Assembly (NCBI GenBank): GCA_028818385.1
Contig: JAPPNY010000108.1
Coordinates: 1 to 50,368, forward strand
DNA length: 50,368 nt
Source of the DNA: Spirochaetaceae bacterium
GTDB taxonomy: Bacteria; Spirochaetota; Spirochaetia; SZUA-6; Bin103
Direction: 5' to 3'
Shown here piece after piece: positions 41,393 to 49,174 of this stretch; position 1 is the stretch's first letter; each line of letters opens with the position of its first letter. Below the pieces are notes generated by a model, which was given only the letters and a program-made list of their open reading frames with translations, had not been told where the DNA came from and made no database searches. The position numbers were made by a program, and so were the translations under genes.

Positions 41393-42175
41393 TCAGACGT
41401 GCGGGTTGATCACCAAGCCGCCGTCAATCAGCAACGATTGTCCCGTGATCATGCGGGCGTCGAGTGAGGCCAGGAAGGCGATGGCCTTGGCCACCTCGAA
41501 CGGCTCGACGACGCCGCCGAGCGGTGTGATCGCCTTGATCTTGGCCTCGTCCAGCACGCCCCTGGCCACCGCGTCATCCAGGATCGCGGTGCGCACCCAG
41601 GTTGGCGCGACGGCGTTGACGCGGATGCCGTGCGCGGCCCACTCGACGGCAAGCGAGCGCGTGAGCGCCTCGATGCCGCTCTTGGCCGCGCAATAGGAGG
41701 CGCGCAGCGGGAACCCCAGGTGGGCGCCGACCGAGGACATGTTGACGATCGCCGCGGTATCGGAATCGCGCAGCGCCGGGAACGCGGCCCGGCAGCACCG
41801 GAACGTGCCCGACATGTGGACGTCCAGCATGCGGGTCCAGGACGCGTCGGTCATCTCCGCCGCGGGCGCCCGGTCGGTGATGCCGGCGCAGTTGACCAGC
41901 ACGTCCAGTCCGCCCAGCTCGTCGACCGCCGCCGCGATGGCAGCGTCCACCGCCGCGCTGTCGCGCACGTCGGCGGTCGCCGGGATCACCTGCTGCGAAC
42001 TGTCGGCCATCGTGGCCCGCAACTCCTCCGCCGTCTTCCGTGCCGCGTCCGCGTCGCGGTCCACGATCGCCACGGCCATGCCTCGACACAGGAACTCCCG
42101 GCAGGTCGCCAGGCCGATGCCGGCCGCCCCGCCGGTGACCGCCGCCGCGCGACGTCTTCTGCTGTCGATCGCCAT
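41393..42175 (-). CDS. Short-chain dehydrogenase/reductase (SDR)
   Basis: 260 residues from ATG 42175. The frame is open further upstream but conservation starts at VTGGAAGIG. Classical SDR features are TGGAAGIG near residue 14 (NAD(P) binding), DVRD, NCAGI, the catalytic Ser in NMSSVGAHLG, the Tyr-x3-Lys in ASYCAAKSG and the C-terminal GQSLLIDGGL. An Asp after the second strand (VDRDAD) suggests preference for NAD. The substrate is likely a sugar or sugar acid given the neighbourhood, for example a keto-deoxy acid or aldonate, but the family is too broad to say. It lies isolated between two TA modules. Confidence 0.85.
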   Translation of the reverse strand: MAIDSRRRRAAAVTGGAAGIGLATCREFLCRGMAVAIVDRDADAARKTAEELRATMADSSQQVIPATADVRDSAAVDAAIAAAVDELGGLDVLVNCAGITDRAPAAEMTDASWTRMLDVHMSGTFRCCRAAFPALRDSDTAAIVNMSSVGAHLGFPLRASYCAAKSGIEALTRSLAVEWAAHGIRVNAVAPTWVRTAILDDAVARGVLDEAKIKAITPLGGVVEPFEVAKAIAFLASLDARMITGQSLLIDGGLVINPHV

Positions 42176-42247
42176 GCCGGATACTCGCCTGCACGGTACC
42201 CTCGACGCCACCGTCTCTGATACCCATGATCCGTTGACCGTACCTAC

Positions 42248-42276
42248 TTGTAGAACTATAGGTGGCCACGTATACT
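42248..42276 (+). promoter_or_regulatory. Leaderless promoter with near-perfect 18-bp operator
   Basis: TTGTAG (42248-42253), 17-base spacer, TATACT (42271-42276), six bases to the ATG at 42283. Within it, 42257-42274 is a palindrome, TATA-G-GTGGCCAC-G-TATA, with only one mismatched pair, covering most of the -10. Confidence 0.7.
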
Positions 42277-42282
42277 TACTCC

Positions 42283-42504
42283 ATGGCTCAGGTGACGGTG
42301 TACCTGCCCCAGGACGTGCTGGACGCGGCGCGCAAGCGGGCAAAGGAGCAGAACAGCAGCCTCTCGGCATGGCTCGCCCGCCTGGTTCGCCGGGAAAGCG
42401 TGACGGAATGGCCCAGGAGCCTGATGGACCTGTTGCATCACGGCAGCGCAGACCTGATCGAGCCCGAAGATCCGCCCCCTGAGGATGTCGAGACGTTGCG
42501 GTGA
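42283..42504 (+). CDS. Ribbon-helix-helix antitoxin (VapB-like)
   Basis: 73 residues from ATG 42283; an earlier GTG at 42262 is inside the operator. MAQVTVYLPQDVLDAARKRA and KEQNSSLSAWLARLVRRE form a ribbon-helix-helix DNA-binding domain, the first strand giving base contacts. The C-terminal half is acidic (IEPEDPPPEDVETLR), suitable for blocking a PIN active site. It overlaps the toxin gene by four bases (GTGA). No Shine-Dalgarno; the -10 six bases upstream implies a leaderless mRNA. Autorepression through the 18-bp palindrome is expected. Confidence 0.8.
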   Translation: MAQVTVYLPQDVLDAARKRAKEQNSSLSAWLARLVRRESVTEWPRSLMDLLHHGSADLIEPEDPPPEDVETLR

Positions 42505-42896
42505 CCTGGCTGCTCGACACCAGCGTCTGCATACCGCTGATCAATCGTTCCGATACCAACCTTGCCGCGCGGCTGCTCGGCCACACGCCGGGATCGATCT
42601 GCCTCTGCAGTGTCGTCAAGGCGGAGCTCCACTTCGGGGCACAGAACTCGCGCCGAATCGCCGAGAACCTGCGCCGCCTGGAGACGTTCTTCGGGGCGTT
42701 TCCGTCGCTGCCGTTCGATGACGACGCGGCGAAGCACTACGGGACCATCAGAGCCCAGCTTCGCCGGGAAGGCCGTCCGATAGGAGCGAACGACCTGATG
42801 ATCGCCGCGATCGCGCTTGCCGGTTCCCTCATGCTTGCTACGCGCGACGTGGAAGAATTCGAGCGAGTTCCGGGGTTGAAGGTCGAGGGGTGGTAG
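42501..42896 (+). CDS. vapC: VapC-type PIN ribonuclease toxin
   Basis: 131 residues from GTG 42501. PIN residues: D6 in LLDTSVCIPLI, E42 in VVKAELHFGA, D98 in GANDLMIAAIAL and D116 in ATRDVEEFERV. LLDTSVCI and KAELHFGA are typical of the VapC subgroup that cleaves initiator or other tRNAs. It is paired with the ribbon-helix-helix gene and ends 18 bases from a convergent propeller gene. It is unrelated in detail to the PIN proteins at 25127 and 40982, so the three modules were acquired separately and not by local duplication. Confidence 0.88.
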   Translation: MTWLLDTSVCIPLINRSDTNLAARLLGHTPGSICLCSVVKAELHFGAQNSRRIAENLRRLETFFGAFPSLPFDDDAAKHYGTIRAQLRREGRPIGANDLMIAAIALAGSLMLATRDVEEFERVPGLKVEGW

Positions 42897-42914
42897 CTGA
42901 TTGACAACAGTGTT

Positions 42915-44405
42915 TCAGCACGAAAACGAGAACAACCTGGCACGATCGATGTCGAATCGAATCGACATGACTCGACCCGGCGTCCCTTCCAGGTACGCGG
43001 CGCCAATCACATCGTCCGGAAGCTGAGATTTCCCTCCCCAGCTCATCGTGTGGTCGAGGCTGTCGCCGCTGACCGGATCGCTATCGCCCATCGTGAAGCC
43101 TGGAACGGGTTTGTCTGCAACATCCAGAAGCTCGGCACGAATCGAACCGCCAGTGGCGTCGGCGTTGATACGCAGCTGACGATCGGCCCAACTGATCGGG
43201 TGGGTTTTCAACACCCCATGGATGTGGACCGGTTCGATCGCTGCCCAGCGATCGCGTTTGAGTGTGGCCAATCCGATCCCGCGCTGCGTCTCGCCGCGAC
43301 CCGCTTGATACAGAATGTAGATGTCGTCGCCGACCTGGATCGGGTTTGCCGGTGTGATGAGCAGTTCGTCCCAGGTGCCCGGTTCGCCGACGGTCAACAT
43401 GGACTGGCGACCGGCCGGCCGACTCCAGGTGCGTGCATCCCGGCTGAAAGCCAGTTGGCAGTGGATGTGCCGAAAGTCCCTCGATTCGCGGCGATTGTAC
43501 TCGGGAAACAGAGTGCGCACCAGCGCGACGTATCCGCCCGAAACCTTGATCGATGCGCAACGGTCAAACTCGGTGCCGGGCGCATCCTCGTCGTCGGGCA
43601 CCAGCGCCATCTGCGGGTACGGGATCTTCTCAAGATCGCGTGCGATGCTGATGCCCATGGTTCGGAATTTCGGGCCAATGCGCGGACGCCACCACAGTAT
43701 CCACGCGTTCAGGTCTTCGTCGAACCCGTGAACGGTAGGCCCGTCCATGCACAGCGCGTGGCTCATGATGGGTCGCGGCCGGCGGGTCCAGGTAAAGCCG
43801 TCTGGCGAGTCGCAGAGGTAAAAGCCGCGCCCGTTGGGATCGTCCTTCGGATCCGGGCCGCCCGGCCACGTGATGGCTTTTTCGCCCGGTTCGCGGGGGT
43901 GGCGTTCCGAACTCAAGGACAGGTAGCGGCGGTTGGGATCGCCGTCCCCCGGATTCTTGAACACGTTGGCGTTCGGGCCGTCACCGCCGGCCGGAGGAAA
44001 GTCCACCAGGTTGTTGCGGGTGCTTCCCTGCCACCGTACGACACCCAGCTCCGGCTTTTCCCAGGTCAGCGCGTCTGCCGAAACCGCGTAGGCGCGGCGA
44101 TAGTTCCACGCCAGGTGCGGGTATTCGTCGTAGAAGCTGGGGTCGTGACAATGGTACCACAGCTTGAATACCTTTTCATCGCGGTCGTAAAGCAACCCGT
44201 TGTGCATCCACACGCCCTCTCCTTCCCAAGGCTTCCGGGCCTGGACGACAGGCTCTGGATGCTTCTGCGGCTCGCACAGCGCCCGCTGCACGCCCTCCAT
44301 CCTGCGAATGTGCAGGTCGTCGATCAGAAGGTAGGTCACCGGCGGATAGAATCCGGTCTCCACATGCCGTTCCTGCCAGTCGCTCGTGCATGTTGCATCG
44401 GACAT
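42915..44405 (-). CDS. Five-bladed-propeller glycosidase-like protein (GH32/43/130-like fold)
   Basis: 496 residues from ATG 44405, with GGAGG eight bases upstream; a longer frame to 44498 lacks a ribosome site. It contains strand-rich motifs as in GH32/GH43 and related propellers: GVWMHNGLLYDRDEKVFKLW, YAVSADALTWEKPELG, YLCDSPDGFTWTRRP and WDELLITPANPIQVGDDIYI followed by LYQAG. The last block and the C-terminal jelly-roll-like RAELLDVADKPVPGFTMGDS followed by DPVSG resemble proteins of mixed annotation in sugar clusters. No signal peptide. Catalytic acids cannot be placed with confidence. It probably acts on an imported oligosaccharide. Confidence 0.6.
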   Translation of the reverse strand: MSDATCTSDWQERHVETGFYPPVTYLLIDDLHIRRMEGVQRALCEPQKHPEPVVQARKPWEGEGVWMHNGLLYDRDEKVFKLWYHCHDPSFYDEYPHLAWNYRRAYAVSADALTWEKPELGVVRWQGSTRNNLVDFPPAGGDGPNANVFKNPGDGDPNRRYLSLSSERHPREPGEKAITWPGGPDPKDDPNGRGFYLCDSPDGFTWTRRPRPIMSHALCMDGPTVHGFDEDLNAWILWWRPRIGPKFRTMGISIARDLEKIPYPQMALVPDDEDAPGTEFDRCASIKVSGGYVALVRTLFPEYNRRESRDFRHIHCQLAFSRDARTWSRPAGRQSMLTVGEPGTWDELLITPANPIQVGDDIYILYQAGRGETQRGIGLATLKRDRWAAIEPVHIHGVLKTHPISWADRQLRINADATGGSIRAELLDVADKPVPGFTMGDSDPVSGDSLDHTMSWGGKSQLPDDVIGAAYLEGTPGRVMSIRFDIDRARLFSFSC

Positions 44406-44520
44406 TTCCGTTGCCTCCGTGTTCAGGGGAATGCGACAGCGCCACGAATCCAGGACGAACGAATTCGGAGTGTGTTGCTGGGCTGCGTGCAGCGTCAACC
44501 CGCCGGCGGCCTCACGCGAA

Positions 44521-44856
44521 CTACTCCTTGAGCGCCAGGTAGACCGTGAGCTTCACGCGCGGCGCGTCGCCGCGCACGTCGCAGCGCAGCCGCAGCCAGC
44601 CGCCGAAGTGGCGGACCTCCAACTGGTGGAGCCCGATACCGGGGACCGCCAGCGCCACCCCCTCCTTGTCGCACCAGCCGAGGCCGTCCGGGGACACCTG
44701 CGCCTGCACCCGGAACGTGGTGCCGGCATCCAGCTCCGCGACCCGCAGGAACCAGGTCGCCTCGCTCGCCCAGCCACATTCCATGGGCTCGGTGTCGAAC
44801 GCCTTACCGTAGGTCTCGTTCTTCTCCAGGACGGCGGCATGAAAACGGCGCAGCAT
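44521..44856 (-). CDS. Small unrecognised protein
   Basis: 111 residues. I do not recognise the family with certainty. It is rich in predicted beta-strands (TWFLRVAELDAGTTFRVQAQ, HQLEVRHFGGWLRLRCDV) and ends in LTVYLALKE. It starts one base after the stop of the 303-residue gene upstream and so is almost certainly cotranslated with it. No signal peptide, membrane segment or metal-binding motif. Size and strand content would fit a small jelly-roll or accessory subunit. Being downstream of an oligogalacturonate-lyase-like gene, it is likely linked to sugar metabolism. Confidence 0.6.
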   Translation of the reverse strand: MLRRFHAAVLEKNETYGKAFDTEPMECGWASEATWFLRVAELDAGTTFRVQAQVSPDGLGWCDKEGVALAVPGIGLHQLEVRHFGGWLRLRCDVRGDAPRVKLTVYLALKE

Positions 44857-44857
44857 C

Positions 44858-45769
44858 TCACCAGTCCACGCTGACCAGGACCGAGTCCAGGAACAGGAAG
44901 TTGCGCACCGGCAGGTGCGTGCGCACGTCGATGCAGAAGTTCAGCAGGCGGTCGCAGCCGTAGTACTCGTGGTCGTACACGGGCACGGGCAGATCGCGCA
45001 GGTCCATCGTCCGGTCGTTCACGCGCAGCTCCACGTTGCGGCGCGCGTCGGTGTCGAACGTCCAGCACAGGTAATTCCAGTTGATCTTGGTCGGCACCTC
45101 GTTGTGGCAGAGGGAGAACGCTCCGCCGGGCACCTCCTCCCAGTCGTCGGGATGCACGGTGTGGTAGTCGGTCGGCGTCGGCATGCCGGCGAGCTGCATC
45201 TTGGTGGTCACCTGCAGCGAGGTCTTGTACATCCACTTCCGGACGAAGTTGCCCTCGAAGTCGGTGTTGACGTAGCGCAGCGCGCAGTGGTGGCGCTTGC
45301 CGTCCGGGCCGTCGTTGACGTCGTTGCTGAAGCAGAAGTCGCCGAACATCGCCTCCACCGGGTGGTAGTTGCCGTCCCACTGCTTCGGGCCGGTGAGCGA
45401 CGGGTCGAACACCGTCTCCGCCTTGTAGGTGAACCACGTCTCCAGCCGCACCAGCCCGCGCCGCACGTAGCTGACGCGCTTGATGAGCTGGTTCATGTGG
45501 TTGACGCGAGGCCGGGTGGCCAGCTTCAGCGAGTAGACTCCGTCGAAGCTTCCGTGCGTGCCGATGTCGAAGAAGGTGCAGGTGGAGAGCTGCGCCGGCC
45601 GCAGGTCGCGCACCAGCGGGCGGATGTTGTCGAGGTTGTTGTCGTGGTTGCCGACCAGCTCGCACCAGCCGTTGATGCCCTCGTCGAAGTCGTCGAAGAA
45701 CAGCACCCGCGGAAGCGGATCGAACTTGGCCAGCCGCACGTCGCCCGCGGCGGTGCGCGCGGCGCTCAC
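44858..45769 (-). CDS. Uncharacterised jelly-roll-like protein
   Basis: 303 residues from a GTG that overlaps the upstream stop (GTGA). The sequence PRVLFFDDFDEGINGWCELV at the N-terminus and strands such as RGLVRLETWFTYKAETVFDP, ARRNVELRVNDRTMDL and NFLFLDSVLVSV suggest a LamG-like jelly roll; the DDFDEGINGW opening is typical of such domains. I associate it loosely with a family of unknown function (possibly DUF6772), unverified. No signal peptide. It lies between an oligogalacturonate-lyase-like propeller and a small unknown gene with almost no spacing, so the three probably work together. Confidence 0.6.
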   Translation of the reverse strand: MSAARTAAGDVRLAKFDPLPRVLFFDDFDEGINGWCELVGNHDNNLDNIRPLVRDLRPAQLSTCTFFDIGTHGSFDGVYSLKLATRPRVNHMNQLIKRVSYVRRGLVRLETWFTYKAETVFDPSLTGPKQWDGNYHPVEAMFGDFCFSNDVNDGPDGKRHHCALRYVNTDFEGNFVRKWMYKTSLQVTTKMQLAGMPTPTDYHTVHPDDWEEVPGGAFSLCHNEVPTKINWNYLCWTFDTDARRNVELRVNDRTMDLRDLPVPVYDHEYYGCDRLLNFCIDVRTHLPVRNFLFLDSVLVSVDW

Positions 45770-47121
45770 GTCAACCAGCGCGGCCAGACCGCCTCCGCCA
45801 GGAAGAGCTGAGACTGGCGGGGGCCGCCGGCGCCCCAGGCCGTCCAGCGGTCGTCGGGCGAGAACACCGGGTGCGGATGGATGCAGCGCCACACCGTGTC
45901 GTGGCGCGCCAGCGGCCGCATCTCGATGAACGGACCGCGCTTGCGGAAGATGCCGATCCAGCGGTGCGACTGCGGCCAGCGGTAGCCTTCCGGCCCGATC
46001 GCCTCGGGATCGCGGCGCGCCGACGAGAGGGGGCCCTCGGCGGCCTCCCCTTCCCCTTCGTCCACGAAGCGCTCCAGGTCGCCGCGGCCCTCGAACCACA
46101 GCGGGCCGGGGTCGGCGGCGTCGCCCACCCAGAGGTCGGCCTTGGAGTTGCACTTGAAGTGGATGGGCTCGCGGCCGGGGAAGACCCAGCGGCGATCCAC
46201 GCGGCCTACCAGGTCGACGTCGATCATCTCCGCGCGGCGCACGGGGCTCACCGGGACACCGTCGCGGTCGTGCTGGGTGTAGGTGAACAACTGTGACTCG
46301 ACGTGGTTGTTCGGCGCCGGGTAGTAGTGGTTGACCATCTCGAACGGCTGCTGCGCGAAGATCGGCAGCGGATCCTGCAATGGCACCAGCCGCTCCAGGT
46401 CGACTCGCATGAACCACATGGTCTTCAGCCCGGTCGGCTGCGTGCGCGTGTAGCTGCCGAAGAACAGGTAGGACGGATCGCCCCGGCAGATGAACAGGTG
46501 GCTGTCGGCCGCGGCGCGATTCTCCGCGCTCGGGCCGTGGTAGACGACCGCCTGCCGCCCCTCCTGCAGGTCGCACAGCACCACCAGCGTCTCGCTGCCG
46601 TGCCGGTAACGGTTCTCGTTCCGCGACGGCCACGTCGACGCGCCCTCCGGCCGGCAGCCCAGCACCAGGTAGCGTCCGCAGCTCGACAGGTCGGGACCGC
46701 CCAGGGCGCCGCACCCCGGCGGCGACTCGGCGACGACCTCCTCGCGCAGGGTCTCGATGTCCAGGCAGCAGACGCGCTTCCCGCGGCTGTAGTAGATGCG
46801 CCCGCGCACCGGGTCGCAGGTCAGGCCGCCCGAGCCCGCTCCCCCTCCGGGCCGATGCTCGATGCCGGCCAGCACCGGCGGATCCTCGGAGTCGGTGAGC
46901 TGCACGATCCTGCCGGAGCCGGTCTCCACCGCGTAGATCTGCCCCTTGCCCGTCCGGTTGGAGGAAAACACGTACCGCTCCGAACCGCCGACGAACCCCT
47001 CCTGGTTGTAGTAGGGATGCACGTTGTGGCACGGCGCGTCGGTGAGCTGCACCACCTTCACGCCGGTCGCCGCTTCGCGGTACTCCCGTTTCTCCGACCG
47101 AAGAACGTCACCCTGTGCCAT
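45766..47121 (-). CDS. Oligogalacturonate-lyase-like propeller, divergent third copy
   Basis: 451 residues, with GAGGGG upstream and TATGAT (47145-47140) as a possible -10. It opens like Ogl with REAATGVKVVQLTDAPCHNV and HPYYNQEGFVGGSERYVFSS, and has propeller blades such as IYAVETGSGRIVQLTDSED and IYYSRGKRVCCLDIETLREE. The histidine segments corresponding to the Ogl metal site are weaker than in the copies at 10758 and 13230: FEMVNHYYPAPNNHVESQLF and EPIHFKCNSKADLWVGD. It may be a non-identical uronide lyase or a binding protein. No signal peptide. It is the first gene of a three-gene unit. Confidence 0.65.
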   Translation of the reverse strand: MAQGDVLRSEKREYREAATGVKVVQLTDAPCHNVHPYYNQEGFVGGSERYVFSSNRTGKGQIYAVETGSGRIVQLTDSEDPPVLAGIEHRPGGGAGSGGLTCDPVRGRIYYSRGKRVCCLDIETLREEVVAESPPGCGALGGPDLSSCGRYLVLGCRPEGASTWPSRNENRYRHGSETLVVLCDLQEGRQAVVYHGPSAENRAAADSHLFICRGDPSYLFFGSYTRTQPTGLKTMWFMRVDLERLVPLQDPLPIFAQQPFEMVNHYYPAPNNHVESQLFTYTQHDRDGVPVSPVRRAEMIDVDLVGRVDRRWVFPGREPIHFKCNSKADLWVGDAADPGPLWFEGRGDLERFVDEGEGEAAEGPLSSARRDPEAIGPEGYRWPQSHRWIGIFRKRGPFIEMRPLARHDTVWRCIHPHPVFSPDDRWTAWGAGGPRQSQLFLAEAVWPRWLT

Positions 47122-47190
47122 TCTCAGAACCCCTCGCTCATCATACCGTGGACGCGGCCCCGGCGCGGCGCACCGACTCGCCCGTCGGAT

Positions 47191-47220
47191 TTGGGTATCG
47201 GCTGCCGGCGTGCGTATGCT
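47191..47220 (+). promoter_or_regulatory. Promoter of the small zinc-ribbon gene
   Basis: TTGGGT (47191-47196), 18-base spacer, TATGCT (47215-47220). The ATG is at 47241 and GGAGG (47227-47231) lies nine bases before it, so this is a conventional short-leader promoter. Confidence 0.5.
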
Positions 47221-47240
47221 GGTGGTGGAGGTAGTGAACG

Positions 47241-47453
47241 ATGCTGACTGACCAGGCGAACGTCACCCGAAGGCCGGCGCGGTGCCCGCACTGCGGACGC
47301 GCCCTGACGACCCCGCGCGGGGTCCAGGCCAACTACGGCCCCGATCGCATCTGCAGCGCCTGTGCCCTGGTGCCGGCGACGACCTCTGCCGCGCCCAGCC
47401 ACTCCGTACGAGCGCACGTCGAAGGGATGACCGAGCTGCAGAAAGCGGGCTGA
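47241..47453 (+). CDS. Small zinc-ribbon-like protein
   Basis: 70 residues. Two Cys pairs, CPHCG at about residue 15 and CSAC at about residue 38, separated by 19 residues, form a rubredoxin-type or ribbon zinc site. The remainder is unstructured (VPATTSAAPSHSVRAHVEGM). It has its own promoter, a good Shine-Dalgarno and a hairpin after the stop, which makes it credible despite its size. Function unknown. It could be a small regulatory or RNA-binding protein. It converges on the damaged binding-protein gene. Confidence 0.55.
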   Translation: MLTDQANVTRRPARCPHCGRALTTPRGVQANYGPDRICSACALVPATTSAAPSHSVRAHVEGMTELQKAG

Positions 47454-47470
47454 GCGCCTGCGCAAGGGCG

Positions 47471-47492
47471 GGAGGGGAGAAGCCTCCCCTCC
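47471..47492. terminator. GC-rich hairpin after the zinc-ribbon gene
   Basis: Perfect nine-pair stem GGAGGGGAG (47471-47479) with CTCCCCTCC (47484-47492) and a four-base AAGC loop, between genes converging at 47453 and 47509. No T-run follows, as with the hairpin at 28843. Confidence 0.65.
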
Positions 47493-47508
47493 GCGCCGAT
47501 AACGTCGA

Positions 47509-48318
47509 CTACCCGCCGACGACCGCCTCCCACTGGGCGCGAGCCTCATCGGCCTTGTGCGCCCATTCGGCAAGGAGCTGGTCGCCGCCCCGCTCCTTGT
47601 ACTCCTGCACGAACGCATCCCATTCGGTGGCTACGTCCTTGTTGCCGAGCAGGAAATCGACAAACCACTTGGTCCTGACGTCGATGAGCGCACTCTGGAT
47701 CTGAGCCGCCTCGTCGGACAGCGAGATGAAGTCCATCCACTGCGGCAGGGCTTCCCAGCCTTCGCTCACGAAGTTCTCCCAGACCTCGACCGCGTTTCCC
47801 TGTGCCGCATAGTAGTCCCGCGATCGCTCCCAGCGCACGTCGATGTAGTTGAGATGCGCCTCATAGTAGCTGCCGTACGTCTCATACGGCACGATGCCGG
47901 CGTTGTAGTTGGTGGTGTTGTAGAACGGTTCGTACATCACCCGCATCGGATCGACGTCGTCGACCGTCTTGCCCATGTAGAAGTAGCCCTTCATCGTATC
48001 GAACAGCTTGCCCAGGTCGAAGTCGCTGCGATCGTCCATGGTGTAATGGACACCCTTGACGCCGTACCACCGCATGTACTGGAACTCTTCGGTAAGCGTG
48101 TAGTGCAGCACGTCGAGCGCCCGTTCGGGATGCTCGCTGTAGACCGGTATGAAGTTGCCGCGGCGCACGAAGAACGGGACCTCGTGGGTCGTCGAATTGC
48201 CAGCGGGACCGCGCAGCGGATGCAGCATCTGCGGCATGTGCTGCTCCATGATCGCTTCCGGATGCGCCTGCTTGAACCTGTCCCAGAAGTAGAGGTACTG
48301 AGATGGACTGGGGCCCTT
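47509..48318 (-). pseudogene. Sugar-binding protein remnant (C-terminal part only)
   Basis: About 270 residues of a YtcQ-like binding protein, from SPSQYLYFWDRFKQAHPEAI to the natural C-terminus WAHKADEARAQWEAVVGG. Conserved family segments are VKGVHYTMDD, YEPFYNTTNYNAGIVPYE and LPQWMDFISLSDEAAQIQSA. The signal peptide and first lobe are missing: upstream of about 48318 the frame runs antisense-like into permease sequence and bears no resemblance to a binding protein. The missing part and the permease's missing end are explained by a single deletion. Without its N-terminal lobe it cannot bind ligand or be exported. Confidence 0.8.
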
Positions 48319-49166
48319 GACGGATACAGTATCATCACCGGCACCATCGCGAGCACGATCGTCGTCATGACCAACTGCTTGGGCGGGAGAAAGACACCTA
48401 TATCCTCGACGAATCGCTGTCCGCTCGCCGTCGACATCACGTAGTACGAGTACTCCAGCACGCGGCGCAACAGGTATACGAACGGCATCAGCGAGGTGTC
48501 CTTCACGAAAATGAGAAAACTGTAGTAGTCGTTCCAGTGCCACACCGCTTCGAACAGGAAAATCGCCGCGAACATGGCCTTCGATATGGGGAAGACGATG
48601 GTGAAGAAGGTCCTGAACTCACTCGAGCCGTCGATCAGGGCCGCATCCTCCAGCTCCGTCGGCACGGTGTACGAGAAATAGTTGCGCATGATGATGAAGT
48701 GCCCGGTATTGACGATCCACGGCAACACCATCACCCAGAACGTGTCGATGAGCCGCAACTGGATCATCAGGATGTAGGTCGGGATCAGTCCGCCTGAGAA
48801 GAACAGGGTGAACACCATCAGCACGTTCAGCGTCCTGGTCCCCATCACGTATCGCTTCGACACGCCGTACGCGAACATCGCGGTGACCAGCACGCTCACC
48901 GTCGAGCCCACGAAGGTCTTCAGGAACGAGACCGACATGGTCTGAATGAAGATGTCCCGCCCGCCGACGATGATCGAGTAGTAGTACAGGAAGGACGGGC
49001 TGCGCGGCGGCGCGAACACGAACTCCTTCATGATGTACTCCTCGTAAGGAGTGATCGACACCACGAAGACGTACCACATGGGATAGAAGCATATGAACGC
49101 AAAGAAGCCCGCGAAGAGGACGAACGACACGTCCAGCAGATTGAAACCGAGCGCTCTCTTCAGCAT
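47991..49166 (-). pseudogene. LplC-like permease, truncated and fused out of frame to the binding protein
   Basis: The first 280 residues are a normal LplC-type permease (FFSGGLIPTYILMIQLRLID, coupling loop EDAALIDGSSEFRTFFTIVF). At VPVMILYPS, about 48319, homology stops: the expected ending of about 18 residues (such as FxQRYFVKGxTxGSLKG) is absent and translation continues in a shifted frame through binding-protein DNA to a TGA at 47991, adding a nonsense tail of about 110 residues. The tail reads RAPVHLSTSTSGTGSSRRIR, which is the binding-protein coding sequence in the wrong frame. Membrane insertion could still occur but transport is unlikely without a binding protein. Starts nine bases from the LplB-like gene's end. 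Confidence 0.8.
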
Positions 49167-49174
49167 GTCTCAAC

